Assembly: GCA_028285205.1 (NCBI GenBank)
Contig: JANQQA010000316.1
Coordinates: forward strand, 1-33,788
DNA from: Bythopirellula sp.
GTDB lineage: Bacteria; Planctomycetota; Planctomycetia; Pirellulales; Lacipirellulaceae
Direction of reading: 5' to 3'
Length of the DNA: 33,788 nt
This document shows positions 15,677 through 24,092 of this stretch, in pieces. Under the pieces are notes generated by a model that had not been told where the DNA came from, made no database searches, and saw only the letters and a list, made by a program, of their open reading frames with translations. Made by a program: the position numbers and the translations under genes. Within the stretch, counting starts at the first letter, position 1. Every line of letters starts with the position of its first letter.

Positions 15677-17911
15677 CTACTTGTGTTCCGACAGCGCGAC
15701 ATTTCCAGCGCCCGTCTTCGCGACGAGCTTAGGACCGCCTCCATTCAACTCATGGATTACGTGGGTGTTCTGCTTCTTCTTTCCGTCGCTGCTCGCGAAG
15801 GGTGCCTGGATTCGTCCCAAACTCGTTTTGCAATCGAGCGACAGCTTCAGCCCTTTAGCGATGCCTACTTGAATATTCCCGGCACCTGTGGAGATCACGC
15901 AATCGGCCTCGGGCTGCTTGGTGATTTGCACCGAAACGTTGCCACCACCTGTTGTGGCGACAATCGTTCCCTGAACTTCACTGACGTGGACGTTTCCGCC
16001 GGAAGTGGTCGCTTCGACGGAGCCTTGAGCCTCGCCGACGTCGATGTTACCGCCAGAGGTTTTCACTTTGACGTCCCCGGTCGTATTGCCAATTTTGATA
16101 TTCCCGCCGCTAGTCTCGGCGGACACGGCTCCTTGGACATCCTTAAGCGCCACGTTGCCGCCTGCAGTCTTCAGTTTGACGTTGCCTGCTAGGTCCGCCG
16201 CGCTAACATTGCCTCCCGCGGTCAGCGCTTCGAGATTGATCGTCTCGGGTAGCTTGAAGATGAAGTTGACGTTATAGATCTTGTGACGATCTTTAGACTT
16301 TTTCAGAGCTTCGTCCATCTTCGCTTCGAAGACTAACTTGGCATCCCTTACGACACCTTCAACGCGGTGCTGCTCGGCGAGTCGTTTCGCCTCGGTTTCG
16401 TCTTCGATCTTGAACTTGCGGACCACTTCGACCGACACTTCGTCTTTCGGATGCGTGGAGAACTGCAGATTCCCCGCATCGACACGAATGTCCACCTCTG
16501 AGAGTGAATCGGCAGCGAAGGTCATCACTTCGCGCATCTCTAGTTTAGCCTCATTGTAGCCCTTGGCCTTGGCGATGACTGCCTGCCCAGAATCCAACCG
16601 GTTGATTGTGATCTCTCCTTGAGATGGCTTATCGGTTTGCACTTGTAGGGCGGCAACGGCCAGCGCAGCGCCGAGTAGGGTTGTGGCAGCGGGCATGACG
16701 AATCTCCTTAGTGTTGGTGTTGCTATTGGTTGGGCATCGGTTTTCGGCAACCATTCACGTGGCGGTGCGACGACTGTGGAAGGGCTCTGCATGTGGGCAA
16801 TTTCCGCTTCCAAAATCTCTGCCACCTGGCTCGCCGATTTGAATCGATCTTCGGGGTGCTTCTGCATGAGTCGCGTGATCAAGCCCGCGAGCCATTTCGG
16901 AATGTCGGGGTTGATCTCGCGGACGTCGCGTGGGGTCGTCTCGCAGACTTTTCGCAGCATGCCCATGAGTGTGTCGGAGCGGAACGGCGCGCGGCCGACG
17001 CACATCGCGTACAGCACGCTTCCGAAGCTGAAGAGGTCAGAGCGCTGGTCGGCGGTGACTCCCTGACACTGCTCAGGTGACATGTATTGAGGTGTGCCGG
17101 TTACCGCGCTGCTGTGTGTGGTCGCTTCGTCGACGACACGTGCAAGACCAAAGTCGGAAACCAGCGCGCGATCGACGGCGCGTTCCAGTAGAATGTTGGC
17201 GGGCTTAACATCGCGGTGGATAATGCCCTGCGCGTGAGCCGCGGCGAGACCGCGGGCAATCTGAGCACCTAGGCGTGCGATTTCCAGCGGCTCCAACGGA
17301 CCGTGCTCGTGCAGACGGCGCTGCAGCGACTGCCCGTCGACGTAGTGCATGGCAATGTATGGGTGCCCATTATGGGTGTCGACGGCGTAGATCGGCACGA
17401 CATTCTCATGCGAAATCGCGGCCACGGCACGCGACTCGCGCTCAAAGCGACGGCGCGCGAGTACGCTGCTGGCCAAAGCGGGGAGCAGTGTCTTGATCGC
17501 GACGAACCGATGCAGTCGCGCGTCGAAGGCTTTCAGGACGATTCCCGCTCCGCCCACGCCGATCAACCCCACGACTTCGTAGCTGCCAATGCGACCGAAT
17601 TTGGTGGGGTCGTCGGTCGGACCGATCCATTGTTCCAGATGCGCGATCGCGGTCGCGGTGAGCTGGCGATCGTCCTGCGTCCTCGCACCAACGCTAAGCG
17701 TCGATGGGTTCCAGGAAGATTCCAATTCGGCAAGTGAGCTCTCGGCTTCCTTCCACCATTGCCCATCTCCGACGCGCTCTCGCATACGCGAGCAGCAGTC
17801 GTCGCACGAATCCAGATGATGCTGAACGGACGCTTCTTCGTTGGCGTTCAGCTCACCTTCAACGAGCGCGTCGAGCAGCGCGTCGCTCAGGCATTGGTTA
17901 GCTGTTTTCAT
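15677..17911 (-). CDS. Membrane Ser/Thr protein kinase with N-terminal zinc finger and C-terminal Gly-Gly-Asn repeats
   Basis: The 744-residue protein has four parts. Residues 1-45 carry an anti-sigma-like zinc finger (HHLDSCDDC; His31/32, Cys36, Cys39). Residues about 110-370 are a Hanks-type kinase: glycine loop GVGGAG, Lys140, HRD with Asp234, DFG with Asp253 and an SPE activation end. All catalytic residues are present. A single membrane helix follows at about 403-423. The exported part has a beta-rich domain, then five 18-residue repeats beginning GGN at residue 566 and spaced exactly 54 bases (GGNVSAADLAGNVKLKTA is one unit), resembling DUF4097 adhesin-like repeats. The start codon abuts the stop of the ECF sigma gene, so the pair is coupled. 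The kinase may regulate the sigma factor; the repeats may sense an envelope signal (inference). Confidence 0.93.
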   Translation of the reverse strand: MKTANQCLSDALLDALVEGELNANEEASVQHHLDSCDDCCSRMRERVGDGQWWKEAESSLAELESSWNPSTLSVGARTQDDRQLTATAIAHLEQWIGPTDDPTKFGRIGSYEVVGLIGVGGAGIVLKAFDARLHRFVAIKTLLPALASSVLARRRFERESRAVAAISHENVVPIYAVDTHNGHPYIAMHYVDGQSLQRRLHEHGPLEPLEIARLGAQIARGLAAAHAQGIIHRDVKPANILLERAVDRALVSDFGLARVVDEATTHSSAVTGTPQYMSPEQCQGVTADQRSDLFSFGSVLYAMCVGRAPFRSDTLMGMLRKVCETTPRDVREINPDIPKWLAGLITRLMQKHPEDRFKSASQVAEILEAEIAHMQSPSTVVAPPREWLPKTDAQPIATPTLRRFVMPAATTLLGAALAVAALQVQTDKPSQGEITINRLDSGQAVIAKAKGYNEAKLEMREVMTFAADSLSEVDIRVDAGNLQFSTHPKDEVSVEVVRKFKIEDETEAKRLAEQHRVEGVVRDAKLVFEAKMDEALKKSKDRHKIYNVNFIFKLPETINLEALTAGGNVSAADLAGNVKLKTAGGNVALKDVQGAVSAETSGGNIKIGNTTGDVKVKTSGGNIDVGEAQGSVEATTSGGNVHVSEVQGTIVATTGGGNVSVQITKQPEADCVISTGAGNIQVGIAKGLKLSLDCKTSLGRIQAPFASSDGKKKQNTHVIHELNGGGPKLVAKTGAGNVALSEHK

Positions 17912-18571
17912 TCAATCCACCTCGAGGTGCTGCGCGAACTCATGTTCAAAGCGTTCAATCTCCGATCGAATACGTCGCAGGACGCGGCATTTTGCAACGT
18001 ACACGGAAGATCTCGACAGTCCCAAGTCTTCGGCAATCTGATCTGGCGCCCTCAACTGAACCATCCCTTGCCAAAAGGCATCCCAAGTCTGCGGTGCAAA
18101 GCGATCGCGCACACGCATGGCGGCCCAGTGAAACAAGGCTTTGCGGTACTCGAATTGAAAAATGGATTGCTCCTCGGCTAACGGACTGGGCTCATCTGCC
18201 AGCCACGACCCACCGCCATCTGACAACGGGACGGCGCCCTTCTCGCGTTCGTTCCAAGTCTTTGCGGCCAGGTTGCGTGTGACGCGAAACAGCCAAGCAC
18301 CAAAGCTGCCACCAGCAGAGGCGTCCCACGTGCGAGACTTTAGCATCACCGCTTCGAGCACCTGTTGCGTGACGTTTTCCGCGTCCGCCGCTTGCAGGCC
18401 GCGGCTGCAGGCATACCGATAGATCACCTGCTCGTAGATTTCCAAAAACTCATTCCAGGCCTTGCCGTTGTCCGTATCGGCCAACCGCGCCACCAGCGAA
18501 TGTCGAGTTTTTGGGAGTTGATTCAAATCAGCCTTCCTAGTTGGAACGTCACGGGCTGGGTGATTCAGCAT
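17912..18571 (-). CDS. ECF-type RNA polymerase sigma factor
   Basis: The 219-residue protein has region 2 (WNEFLEIYEQVIYRYACSRGLQAADAENVTQQVLEAV) and region 4 with a helix-turn-helix (LRAPDQIAEDLGLSRSSVYVAKCRVLRRIRSEI), the ECF sigma layout. The divergent middle and the 30-residue leader are typical of planctomycete ECFs. The stop TGA (17914-17912) directly abuts the ATG of the kinase gene at 17911, so both proteins should be made together. Such sigma/kinase pairs are known in planctomycetes and may use phosphorylation instead of a classical anti-sigma factor. No promoter of its own was identified in the 256 bases upstream, although ECF genes often autoregulate. Confidence 0.94.
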   Translation of the reverse strand: MLNHPARDVPTRKADLNQLPKTRHSLVARLADTDNGKAWNEFLEIYEQVIYRYACSRGLQAADAENVTQQVLEAVMLKSRTWDASAGGSFGAWLFRVTRNLAAKTWNEREKGAVPLSDGGGSWLADEPSPLAEEQSIFQFEYRKALFHWAAMRVRDRFAPQTWDAFWQGMVQLRAPDQIAEDLGLSRSSVYVAKCRVLRRIRSEIERFEHEFAQHLEVD

Positions 18572-18827
18572 AGGCCTCTAGTAGAATACTTCGAGCCTAC
18601 GCCGGTTTCTTACGCGGTTGCCGGGAAATTTCTGCCATTTTTCTGGGTGCTTGGACGATCGCTACCGCCACAAGGCCCTCAGTAGGCACACAGATTGCTA
18701 CCACGAAAATCGAGGAGATATGACAACTCGAGCGTCCAGAGCCGTCTGCGGTCTCTGACGAATTCACACACGATCGCAATTGCGAAACACTCTTATCGTC
18801 GCGAAGACCGTGTGGCATCGACTACCG

Positions 18828-21200
18828 CTATCTTGGCCAGACGTTAAGTTCCGCGTCGACGCGTACTGCTTCGCCAGGTTTGATGTGGAACCCCTTGCGG
18901 ATTGGGCCATACCTCAGCCAAAAGTGTTCGCCACCGTGCGACTTGATCATGGCCGTCGACAACTTGCCGTTCTCCCACGCGACGTCGACCTCATATCGGC
19001 CACGAGCGCGAAGCCCCGTCACTGAACCCGTTGGCCATGCTTGTGCTGGCAGCGCCGGCAAGAGCTCGATTTCGTACGGACCATGTGGCGGCTCCCGCTG
19101 AATGTGCGATTGCAAGAGCATCTCTGCCACACCCGCCGTAGCACCGAAGTTGCCGTCGATCTGAAACGGTGGGTGGGTATCGAACAAGTTCGGGAGCGTG
19201 CTCTTGGCGAGCAGTGCTTGGACGTTAGCGTGTGCCTGAGGCCCATCGCCGAAGCGTGCGAAGAAGTTGATAATCCAGGCCCGACTCCAGCCGGTGTGCC
19301 CGCCACCATGAGCGAGACGATAGTCAATCGTTTTTCGCGCCGCCATGAGTAGCTCAGGCGAGTCGAGACGATTGTATTGCCGACCTGGGTGGACGGCAAA
19401 CAGGTGCGAAATATGACGATGCCCCGGTTCTGGTTCGTCGAACTCATTGATCCACTCCATGATTCGTCCGTCGCGGCCCACTTGCGGCAGGTACAATTGC
19501 TCCTGCGCGCCGCGCACTTCGGCGACGAACTCGTCATCGATGCCAAGCACCTCGGCAGCTTCCAGTGTGGCGCTGAAGACCTCCCAAATCATTTGCTGAC
19601 TCATACTCGGTCCCATCGAGACCGAATAGGATCTATGGTCGGTGCCGCGGTAGAGATTCTCCGGCGACGTATCCGGACCGGCGACCAGTCGGCCAGTCTT
19701 GGGATGCGGACTCAGGTAATCGACATAGAACAGCGACACCTCCTTGAGCAGCGGAAAAGCTCGTTGGCGAAGGAACACCTGGTCGCCGGTGAATCGGTAG
19801 TGCTCCGCGAAATGCAATGCATTCCAAGCCAGACCATGTGGCCACATGCCGTACTGCAGGTTCCCAATCAGCGAGGTCCACAACCAGGCATCGGTGGTAT
19901 GCCCCGCGGTCGCGCCGCGCGCACCGAACATCGTGCGGGCAGTCTTTTGGCCAGCGGGAACCAAGCGCTCGGTGAAATCAATTAGCGGCGTGTGGCACTC
20001 ACTTAGACCGGTAGTTTCGGCGGGCCAATAGTGCATCTGTGTATTGATATTCAAATGATAGTCCGCGTTCCACGGCGCCTCGAGTTTGTCATTCCAGAGG
20101 CCCTGAAGATTGCTGGGCAGGCAGCCAGGGCGTGAACAGCTGATGAGCAGATATCGTCCATACTGAAAATAGAGCGCCACAAGCGCGGGATCGGCTTCGC
20201 CGAGCTGCACTTGGCTCAAGCGATCATCGGTGGGAATGCCACTAGCATTGGCGCTGCCAAGATCGAGCGACACGCGCCGAAACAGATCGCGATGCGCCGC
20301 AACGTGATCCTCTCTCAATTGGGCGAATCCTTTCTTCACGGCGCGGTCGAGCGTAGTAGCGCATTGCGATTCAAGGTCGACGTCCAAAGGCTGTGCTGGC
20401 TGATGCCGGTTGTAATCGGTGGCGGCTGCGAGGTAGAACGTCGCCGCATCGGCATTGCGAACGATGATCTTCGAGGTTTCCGTTCGAACCTCGCCACCCG
20501 TGGAACTCCCACGTAGACTCGCCAACCAGCGGACACCGCGATGCTTGCCGCCATGTTGCGCCTGGCCGGACATGATCAACTGCTCTCCTGCAGCAGCTTT
20601 GACCTCATAGTCTGCTTGGCGATCGAGTGCTACTTCCAGGTTGATCGACCCAGCGCGATCAGATTCAAAGCGAACCACGATCACATCATCGACCGGCGAG
20701 GCGAACACGTGCCGCCGATACTCGGCACCGTCAATCTTGAAAGTGGTGGTGGCGATGGCCTTGTCGAGATCGAGGAAGCGGCGATAGTCGATCACCGGGC
20801 CGCTCGTACCAACTAGTTTCAGCCGCAAATCACCAAGTGGCTGATAACTGCGAGGCGAGATCCGCTCGCCCATGGTCGACTGCAAGAGTTCATGCGCCCG
20901 CGCGTACTCGCCCGCGTACCAGGCTTTGCGAACTGGGTCGAGGGCACCTCGCATCGCGGAGTTATCGATCGGAATCGGTGGTCCCGCCCAGATCGACTCT
21001 TCGTTCAGTTGAATACGCTCCTCGAGTGTACCACCGAAACACATCGCCCCGAGCCGACCATTGCCGATTGGTAGTGCTTCGCCCCATTTGCTAGCCGGCT
21101 CGTCGTACCAAAGCCGGCACTGTTCCCACGACTTCGCTCCCACCTGCGAGGTACTGGTCACGACAAGCAAGAGAAGCGTAGTAATGCGGAAGCAGAACAT
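18828..21200 (-). CDS. Secreted glycoside hydrolase family 95 (alpha-L-fucosidase or alpha-L-galactosidase)
   Basis: GH95 enzymes remove terminal alpha-1,2-linked L-fucose (or L-galactose) with inversion. The 790-residue protein starts with a signal peptide (about 1-22) and then LWYDEPASKWGEALPIGNGRLGAM, the family's N-terminal hallmark. By motif comparison with Bifidobacterium AfcA, the catalytic set is present: Asn384 and Asn386 in LNINTQM, Glu582 in IMEW and Asp682 in QIDGNFG. I prefer ATG 21200, which has GGAG 9 bases upstream. No other carbohydrate gene is adjacent, so this is not a visible polysaccharide locus. Substrate is inferred only from family. Confidence 0.95.
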   Translation of the reverse strand: MFCFRITTLLLLVVTSTSQVGAKSWEQCRLWYDEPASKWGEALPIGNGRLGAMCFGGTLEERIQLNEESIWAGPPIPIDNSAMRGALDPVRKAWYAGEYARAHELLQSTMGERISPRSYQPLGDLRLKLVGTSGPVIDYRRFLDLDKAIATTTFKIDGAEYRRHVFASPVDDVIVVRFESDRAGSINLEVALDRQADYEVKAAAGEQLIMSGQAQHGGKHRGVRWLASLRGSSTGGEVRTETSKIIVRNADAATFYLAAATDYNRHQPAQPLDVDLESQCATTLDRAVKKGFAQLREDHVAAHRDLFRRVSLDLGSANASGIPTDDRLSQVQLGEADPALVALYFQYGRYLLISCSRPGCLPSNLQGLWNDKLEAPWNADYHLNINTQMHYWPAETTGLSECHTPLIDFTERLVPAGQKTARTMFGARGATAGHTTDAWLWTSLIGNLQYGMWPHGLAWNALHFAEHYRFTGDQVFLRQRAFPLLKEVSLFYVDYLSPHPKTGRLVAGPDTSPENLYRGTDHRSYSVSMGPSMSQQMIWEVFSATLEAAEVLGIDDEFVAEVRGAQEQLYLPQVGRDGRIMEWINEFDEPEPGHRHISHLFAVHPGRQYNRLDSPELLMAARKTIDYRLAHGGGHTGWSRAWIINFFARFGDGPQAHANVQALLAKSTLPNLFDTHPPFQIDGNFGATAGVAEMLLQSHIQREPPHGPYEIELLPALPAQAWPTGSVTGLRARGRYEVDVAWENGKLSTAMIKSHGGEHFWLRYGPIRKGFHIKPGEAVRVDAELNVWPR

Positions 21201-21530
21201 TGGATTCGACTCCAGAAGTTGCAGACCCACCGGCCTGTTGGATTAACGGTCTATCTTCAAGGCACACTCGTCTTGCAGAGCGTTGGCAAAGCTCAACGAC
21301 TCGACGCCACCCTGGGTGATTGTATCTCCTGCGGCGAATCTGCAGCAGGCTCACGAGACGCTCACCCACAGTCATCGAGCCTGGTTCCCCGATTGGGGTT
21401 TTTGCAACGTTTTGAGTTTTGAAAGGTTTTCCGTTTTCATTTACAAATCCTGCCAGGGACTCAGTGTCCAGTAATTCACTAAAGTCCTTGTCACGCGGGA
21501 CTTACGACGACACCCTGGGTTGCCGTAACG

Positions 21531-21570
21531 CGAGGTTTTGAAAGGTTCACGAACCTCGACCTTTCAAAAC
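21531..21570. repeat. Nested inverted repeats that can fold in three alternative ways
   Basis: GTTTTGAAAGGT (21535-21546) and ACCTTTCAAAAC (21559-21570) are perfect 12-base arms around a 12-base spacer. Inside or overlapping lie AGGTTC/GAACCT and CGAGGTT (21531-21537)/AACCTCG (21552-21558). The shorter pairs compete with the long stem, which is the kind of arrangement seen in attenuators and switches, though a simple bidirectional terminator or protein-binding site would look similar. TTTTGAAAGGTT also occurs once more at 21417-21428. Confidence 0.55.
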
Positions 21571-21672
21571 AAACAGGTTGCAGCTTCAGTGCCCTGCGGG
21601 AGTCGTCACTTCGCGCGCTCCGATCACACTCCGAGTTGCCAAAGAACCAATCACCCAACGCTGAGCAAGCGT

Positions 21673-21698
21673 AATTGTGCAGATTGGCTGGCACAATT
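21673..21698. repeat. Perfect 8-base hairpin
   Basis: AATTGTGC (21673-21680) and GCACAATT (21691-21698) pair around a 10-base loop. A run of TTTC follows weakly on the plus strand. It is one of several hairpins in the region before the PEP-CTERM gene. Confidence 0.4.
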
Positions 21699-21992
21699 TC
21701 AACGAGATTTGCCGCGTCATGCCCCGGCGCTGTTACCGCATCAACGTGAAAATATCCATTCTCACAGGGTGCTCGCGAAAGTAGCGGCGGGTTTCAACCT
21801 CTTTGTTGAACAGGACCAAGCCGTCTTTGTTGAGTTTACGAGCAGGCCACGCATTGACTACGTGTCGGGTAGCCGTCTCGATTGGCGAGATGTCTCTTCA
21901 AGGGGCCTTAACCAATTGGCAAGTCGCTGGTCGCGACACCAATGGTTGGGACGAATCACTCAAGTTTCTCTAGCCTTGCGAAGGAGGCACTC

Positions 21993-23768
21993 ATGGACAT
22001 TGCTGCTCGCGAACCCAAACGTCGAAACAAACGAACCCATTTCTTGCCTGCGCTGCTCGCCTGTGCGGGAATCCTGGGAGCTGCCGGAAAAGCCTGCGCG
22101 AATGCGAACTTCGAGGCAAGTCTCAATCCCAGTGCTCAAGCGGCGAGCGTAGCCGACAAGCACAAACAGAACATCTCGTTCTACAGCATGATTCCCAAAA
22201 AAGATTCCAACCCCAATCCGACAACCGGATATGAAGTGAGGCAGAACGCTGGGCCCAATCCAGCTCCCCAATTCGGCAATCCACGCGCACTAGCACCCAT
22301 CGCCCAAATCTGGCCGACGCCGGATAAGAATGGCAAAGCCGGTGGAGCACCGAAGCCAAAGCCTCATCAAATGAAGTTGTTCATCAGCGGCTGGTCTGAT
22401 GCCAACGGAATGATGGAAATGTACGCCGGAGGCCGTCAGCGGTTTAAGGTGCAAAACAGTACTGGGCTCGCTAGCGCCGCCGAAGCGATCGACGTCGACT
22501 TGCACTACAACGTCGGTGGTTGGGCCAAGGTCTTTGCCAACGACAGCGATGACGAATACGATCGCGCGTTCTCGAAGATCATGTATCGCATCGTCAACTC
22601 CAAAGGCGAGGTCATCCAACAGAACAGCCAGGACATCTTGAATGTGACCAACACCGTCGAGTCCCTCGATGCCGGCTGGAAACGCATCGACGAACTGAGC
22701 GACGATTCGTTTCGCGTTACGATTCCAGGCCACGTCGATGGCGGGCCGTCCAATGTCTTCACTTTCGACATCGAAGCCTATCTCTACGGACAGGCACTGT
22801 CACTTAAAGACCCGGAAAGCGAACTGGGAAAAAGTTGGATTTCCGATTTCGAGAATCGCATGGCAACGGAGTTTCCCAACCCTGATATGGAGGTCATGGT
22901 CGAGCACGTGGAGGACGGAATCATGGGCGACGTGTCTGACTACGGTGCGGGGGAAATGAAGTCGGTGTACGGGATCGCGGGAAGCAATCCGACGGCGCAT
23001 CACGGACTGGACACGCTGTTTCTTTCGCATGCGATGATTTCGCCGGACGGACCGCACGACGTCGCGATGATGCTTGAGGTGCCCGTTGAGGGTACCAAGC
23101 AGTTTGCCATCGAAAACAGCCTGCTGGCGCCCGGCGGAAGATTTGGTCACGACTACAAGATTTCTATCGGCACCGGCGAGGGCGAGGAGTTTCAGGAGTC
23201 GAGTGATGCTGAAATGCTCGCGATTTTGGGCACCGGCAGCGAACTGCCCCCCGACACGCTTGACGATATTGACGAGCCACAGCCTCGCGACTACTGGTAC
23301 TCCGGTGCGGATGTCGATGGTCCGTTGGTGACTTCGCTGAGCGGAAACTTTGAATTGATGCCCAACGAGCAGACGACCGGTCGATTCGTGGTACAGTTGT
23401 CCGACGCGGCCGATGGCGTCATCGATGGCCTAGCCCGCTTCACACTTCGTCAATCGTTGCCCGGCCTTGCGGGCGACTACGACGGCAACTTTATCGTCGA
23501 CGAAGGTGACTTCGCACTCTGGCAAAAACAGTTTGGGCTTGAAGGGCTGCAGGCCGATGGCGACGCGAGCGGTCATGTTGGCGGCGGCGACTACTTGCTG
23601 TGGCAAAGCCACAGCGGCCAGCTGGAGGTTCAACAAACCGCCATCGCGGCTGTCCCCGAACCCGCGTCGGTCGCATTGCTGCTGTCATGCATCGTTACGC
23701 TCGCGTGGACACGGTGCGGCGCGGGCAGCGAGGCTCACTGGCCTTCGAACTCGACGGTAAGCTCCTGA
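21993..23768 (+). CDS. PEP-CTERM sorted exported protein with dockerin-like calcium loops
   Basis: The 591-residue protein has a long basic leader then a hydrophobic signal segment (about 15-34, FLPALLACAGILGAAGKACA). The central 450 residues are Asp/Glu-rich and I do not recognise them. Near the C-terminus are two dockerin type I-like loops: DYDGNFIVDEGD (from about 495, all calcium positions filled) and DGDASGHVGGGD (one acidic position replaced by Gly). A PEP-CTERM sorting signal follows, VPEPASVALLLSCIVTLAW from residue 554, which exosortase would recognise. ATG 21993 has an excellent AAGGAGG site 5-6 bases upstream, and the longer frame lacks one. The signal is followed by 17 extra residues instead of a short arginine-rich end, and this tail overlaps the S4 gene on the other strand. 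Confidence 0.88.
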   Translation: MDIAAREPKRRNKRTHFLPALLACAGILGAAGKACANANFEASLNPSAQAASVADKHKQNISFYSMIPKKDSNPNPTTGYEVRQNAGPNPAPQFGNPRALAPIAQIWPTPDKNGKAGGAPKPKPHQMKLFISGWSDANGMMEMYAGGRQRFKVQNSTGLASAAEAIDVDLHYNVGGWAKVFANDSDDEYDRAFSKIMYRIVNSKGEVIQQNSQDILNVTNTVESLDAGWKRIDELSDDSFRVTIPGHVDGGPSNVFTFDIEAYLYGQALSLKDPESELGKSWISDFENRMATEFPNPDMEVMVEHVEDGIMGDVSDYGAGEMKSVYGIAGSNPTAHHGLDTLFLSHAMISPDGPHDVAMMLEVPVEGTKQFAIENSLLAPGGRFGHDYKISIGTGEGEEFQESSDAEMLAILGTGSELPPDTLDDIDEPQPRDYWYSGADVDGPLVTSLSGNFELMPNEQTTGRFVVQLSDAADGVIDGLARFTLRQSLPGLAGDYDGNFIVDEGDFALWQKQFGLEGLQADGDASGHVGGGDYLLWQSHSGQLEVQQTAIAAVPEPASVALLLSCIVTLAWTRCGAGSEAHWPSNSTVSS

Positions 23769-23944
23769 TCCTCGAAGTGAACCACGTCGCCGTCGCGCAG
23801 TTGTCGGCGGCGACGGGTTTCGACTTCGCCGTTGACCAGGACTTGTCCGTCTTGAATGACAAGTTTCGCCTGCCCGCCGGTGCCGACGACGCCGTGGGCC
23901 TTGAGGAACTGATCAAGATGGATCGTCGGTCGGTCGTCGGTCAT
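23735..23944 (-). CDS. Small S4-domain RNA-binding protein
   Basis: The 69-residue protein is a single S4 fold: IHLDQFLKAHGVVGTGGQAKLVIQDGQVLVNGEVETRRRRQLRDGDVV, matching the stand-alone YbcJ/RlbA-type family thought to bind ribosomal or structured RNA. The ATG 23944 fits domain start; an upstream GTG would add 11 residues with no clear use. Its last 34 bases overlap the 3' end of the convergent PEP-CTERM gene. It may belong to the same transcript as the SUI1 gene, from which it is 148 bases away. Confidence 0.88.
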   Translation of the reverse strand: MTDDRPTIHLDQFLKAHGVVGTGGQAKLVIQDGQVLVNGEVETRRRRQLRDGDVVHFEDQELTVEFEGQ

Positions 23945-23964
23945 GGATGGAGCTTTATTCTGAG

Positions 23965-24086
23965 GCACGGAGCACACGGGGGGACGGCATGGATGTCATG
24001 CGACAATCGAATCTCTACGCCCAAGCTGCATAGACGTTGGCAAAAAGACTGTCGCAAGTCCTCTGTGCTCTCCGTGACTCCGTGGT
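23965..24086. repeat. Inverted copies of a CACGGAG-type string between the S4 and SUI1 genes
   Basis: GCACGGAGCACACGGGG (23965-23981, plus strand) faces a minus-strand copy in 24061-24086 that reads ACCACGGAGTCACGGAGAGC and continues CACAGAG. Similar strings built on CACGGAG/CACAGAG occur as scattered intergenic repeats in many planctomycetes, as far as I remember. The arms are imperfect and far apart, so a long stem is possible but not certain. Confidence 0.45.
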
Positions 24087-24092
24087 AACGCA

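Larger units (their letters stand above)
21201..21992. other. Hairpin-rich intergenic region, no protein-coding gene found
   Basis: About 790 bases separate the divergent GH95 and PEP-CTERM genes. Reading frames here lack domain signatures. The region instead has a series of perfect inverted repeats: AAGTCC/GGACTT (21482-21503), a nested structure at 21531-21570, AATTGTGC/GCACAATT (21673-21698) and TTCAAC/GTTGAA (21793-21810). Two short motifs occur twice: CACCCTGGGT (21308 and 21511) and TTTTGAAAGGTT (21417 and 21536). A structured leader or small RNA is possible; an old degraded element is the alternative. Confidence 0.5.

Noticed and set aside
21531..21570. CRISPR-like repeat
   Set aside because: Only two copies of the TTTTGAAAGGTT motif exist, with no regular spacing or cas genes.
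21538..22152. 204-codon plus-strand frame before the PEP-CTERM gene
   Set aside because: It overlaps the true N-terminus of the PEP-CTERM protein in another frame and crosses several hairpins; composition is not protein-like.
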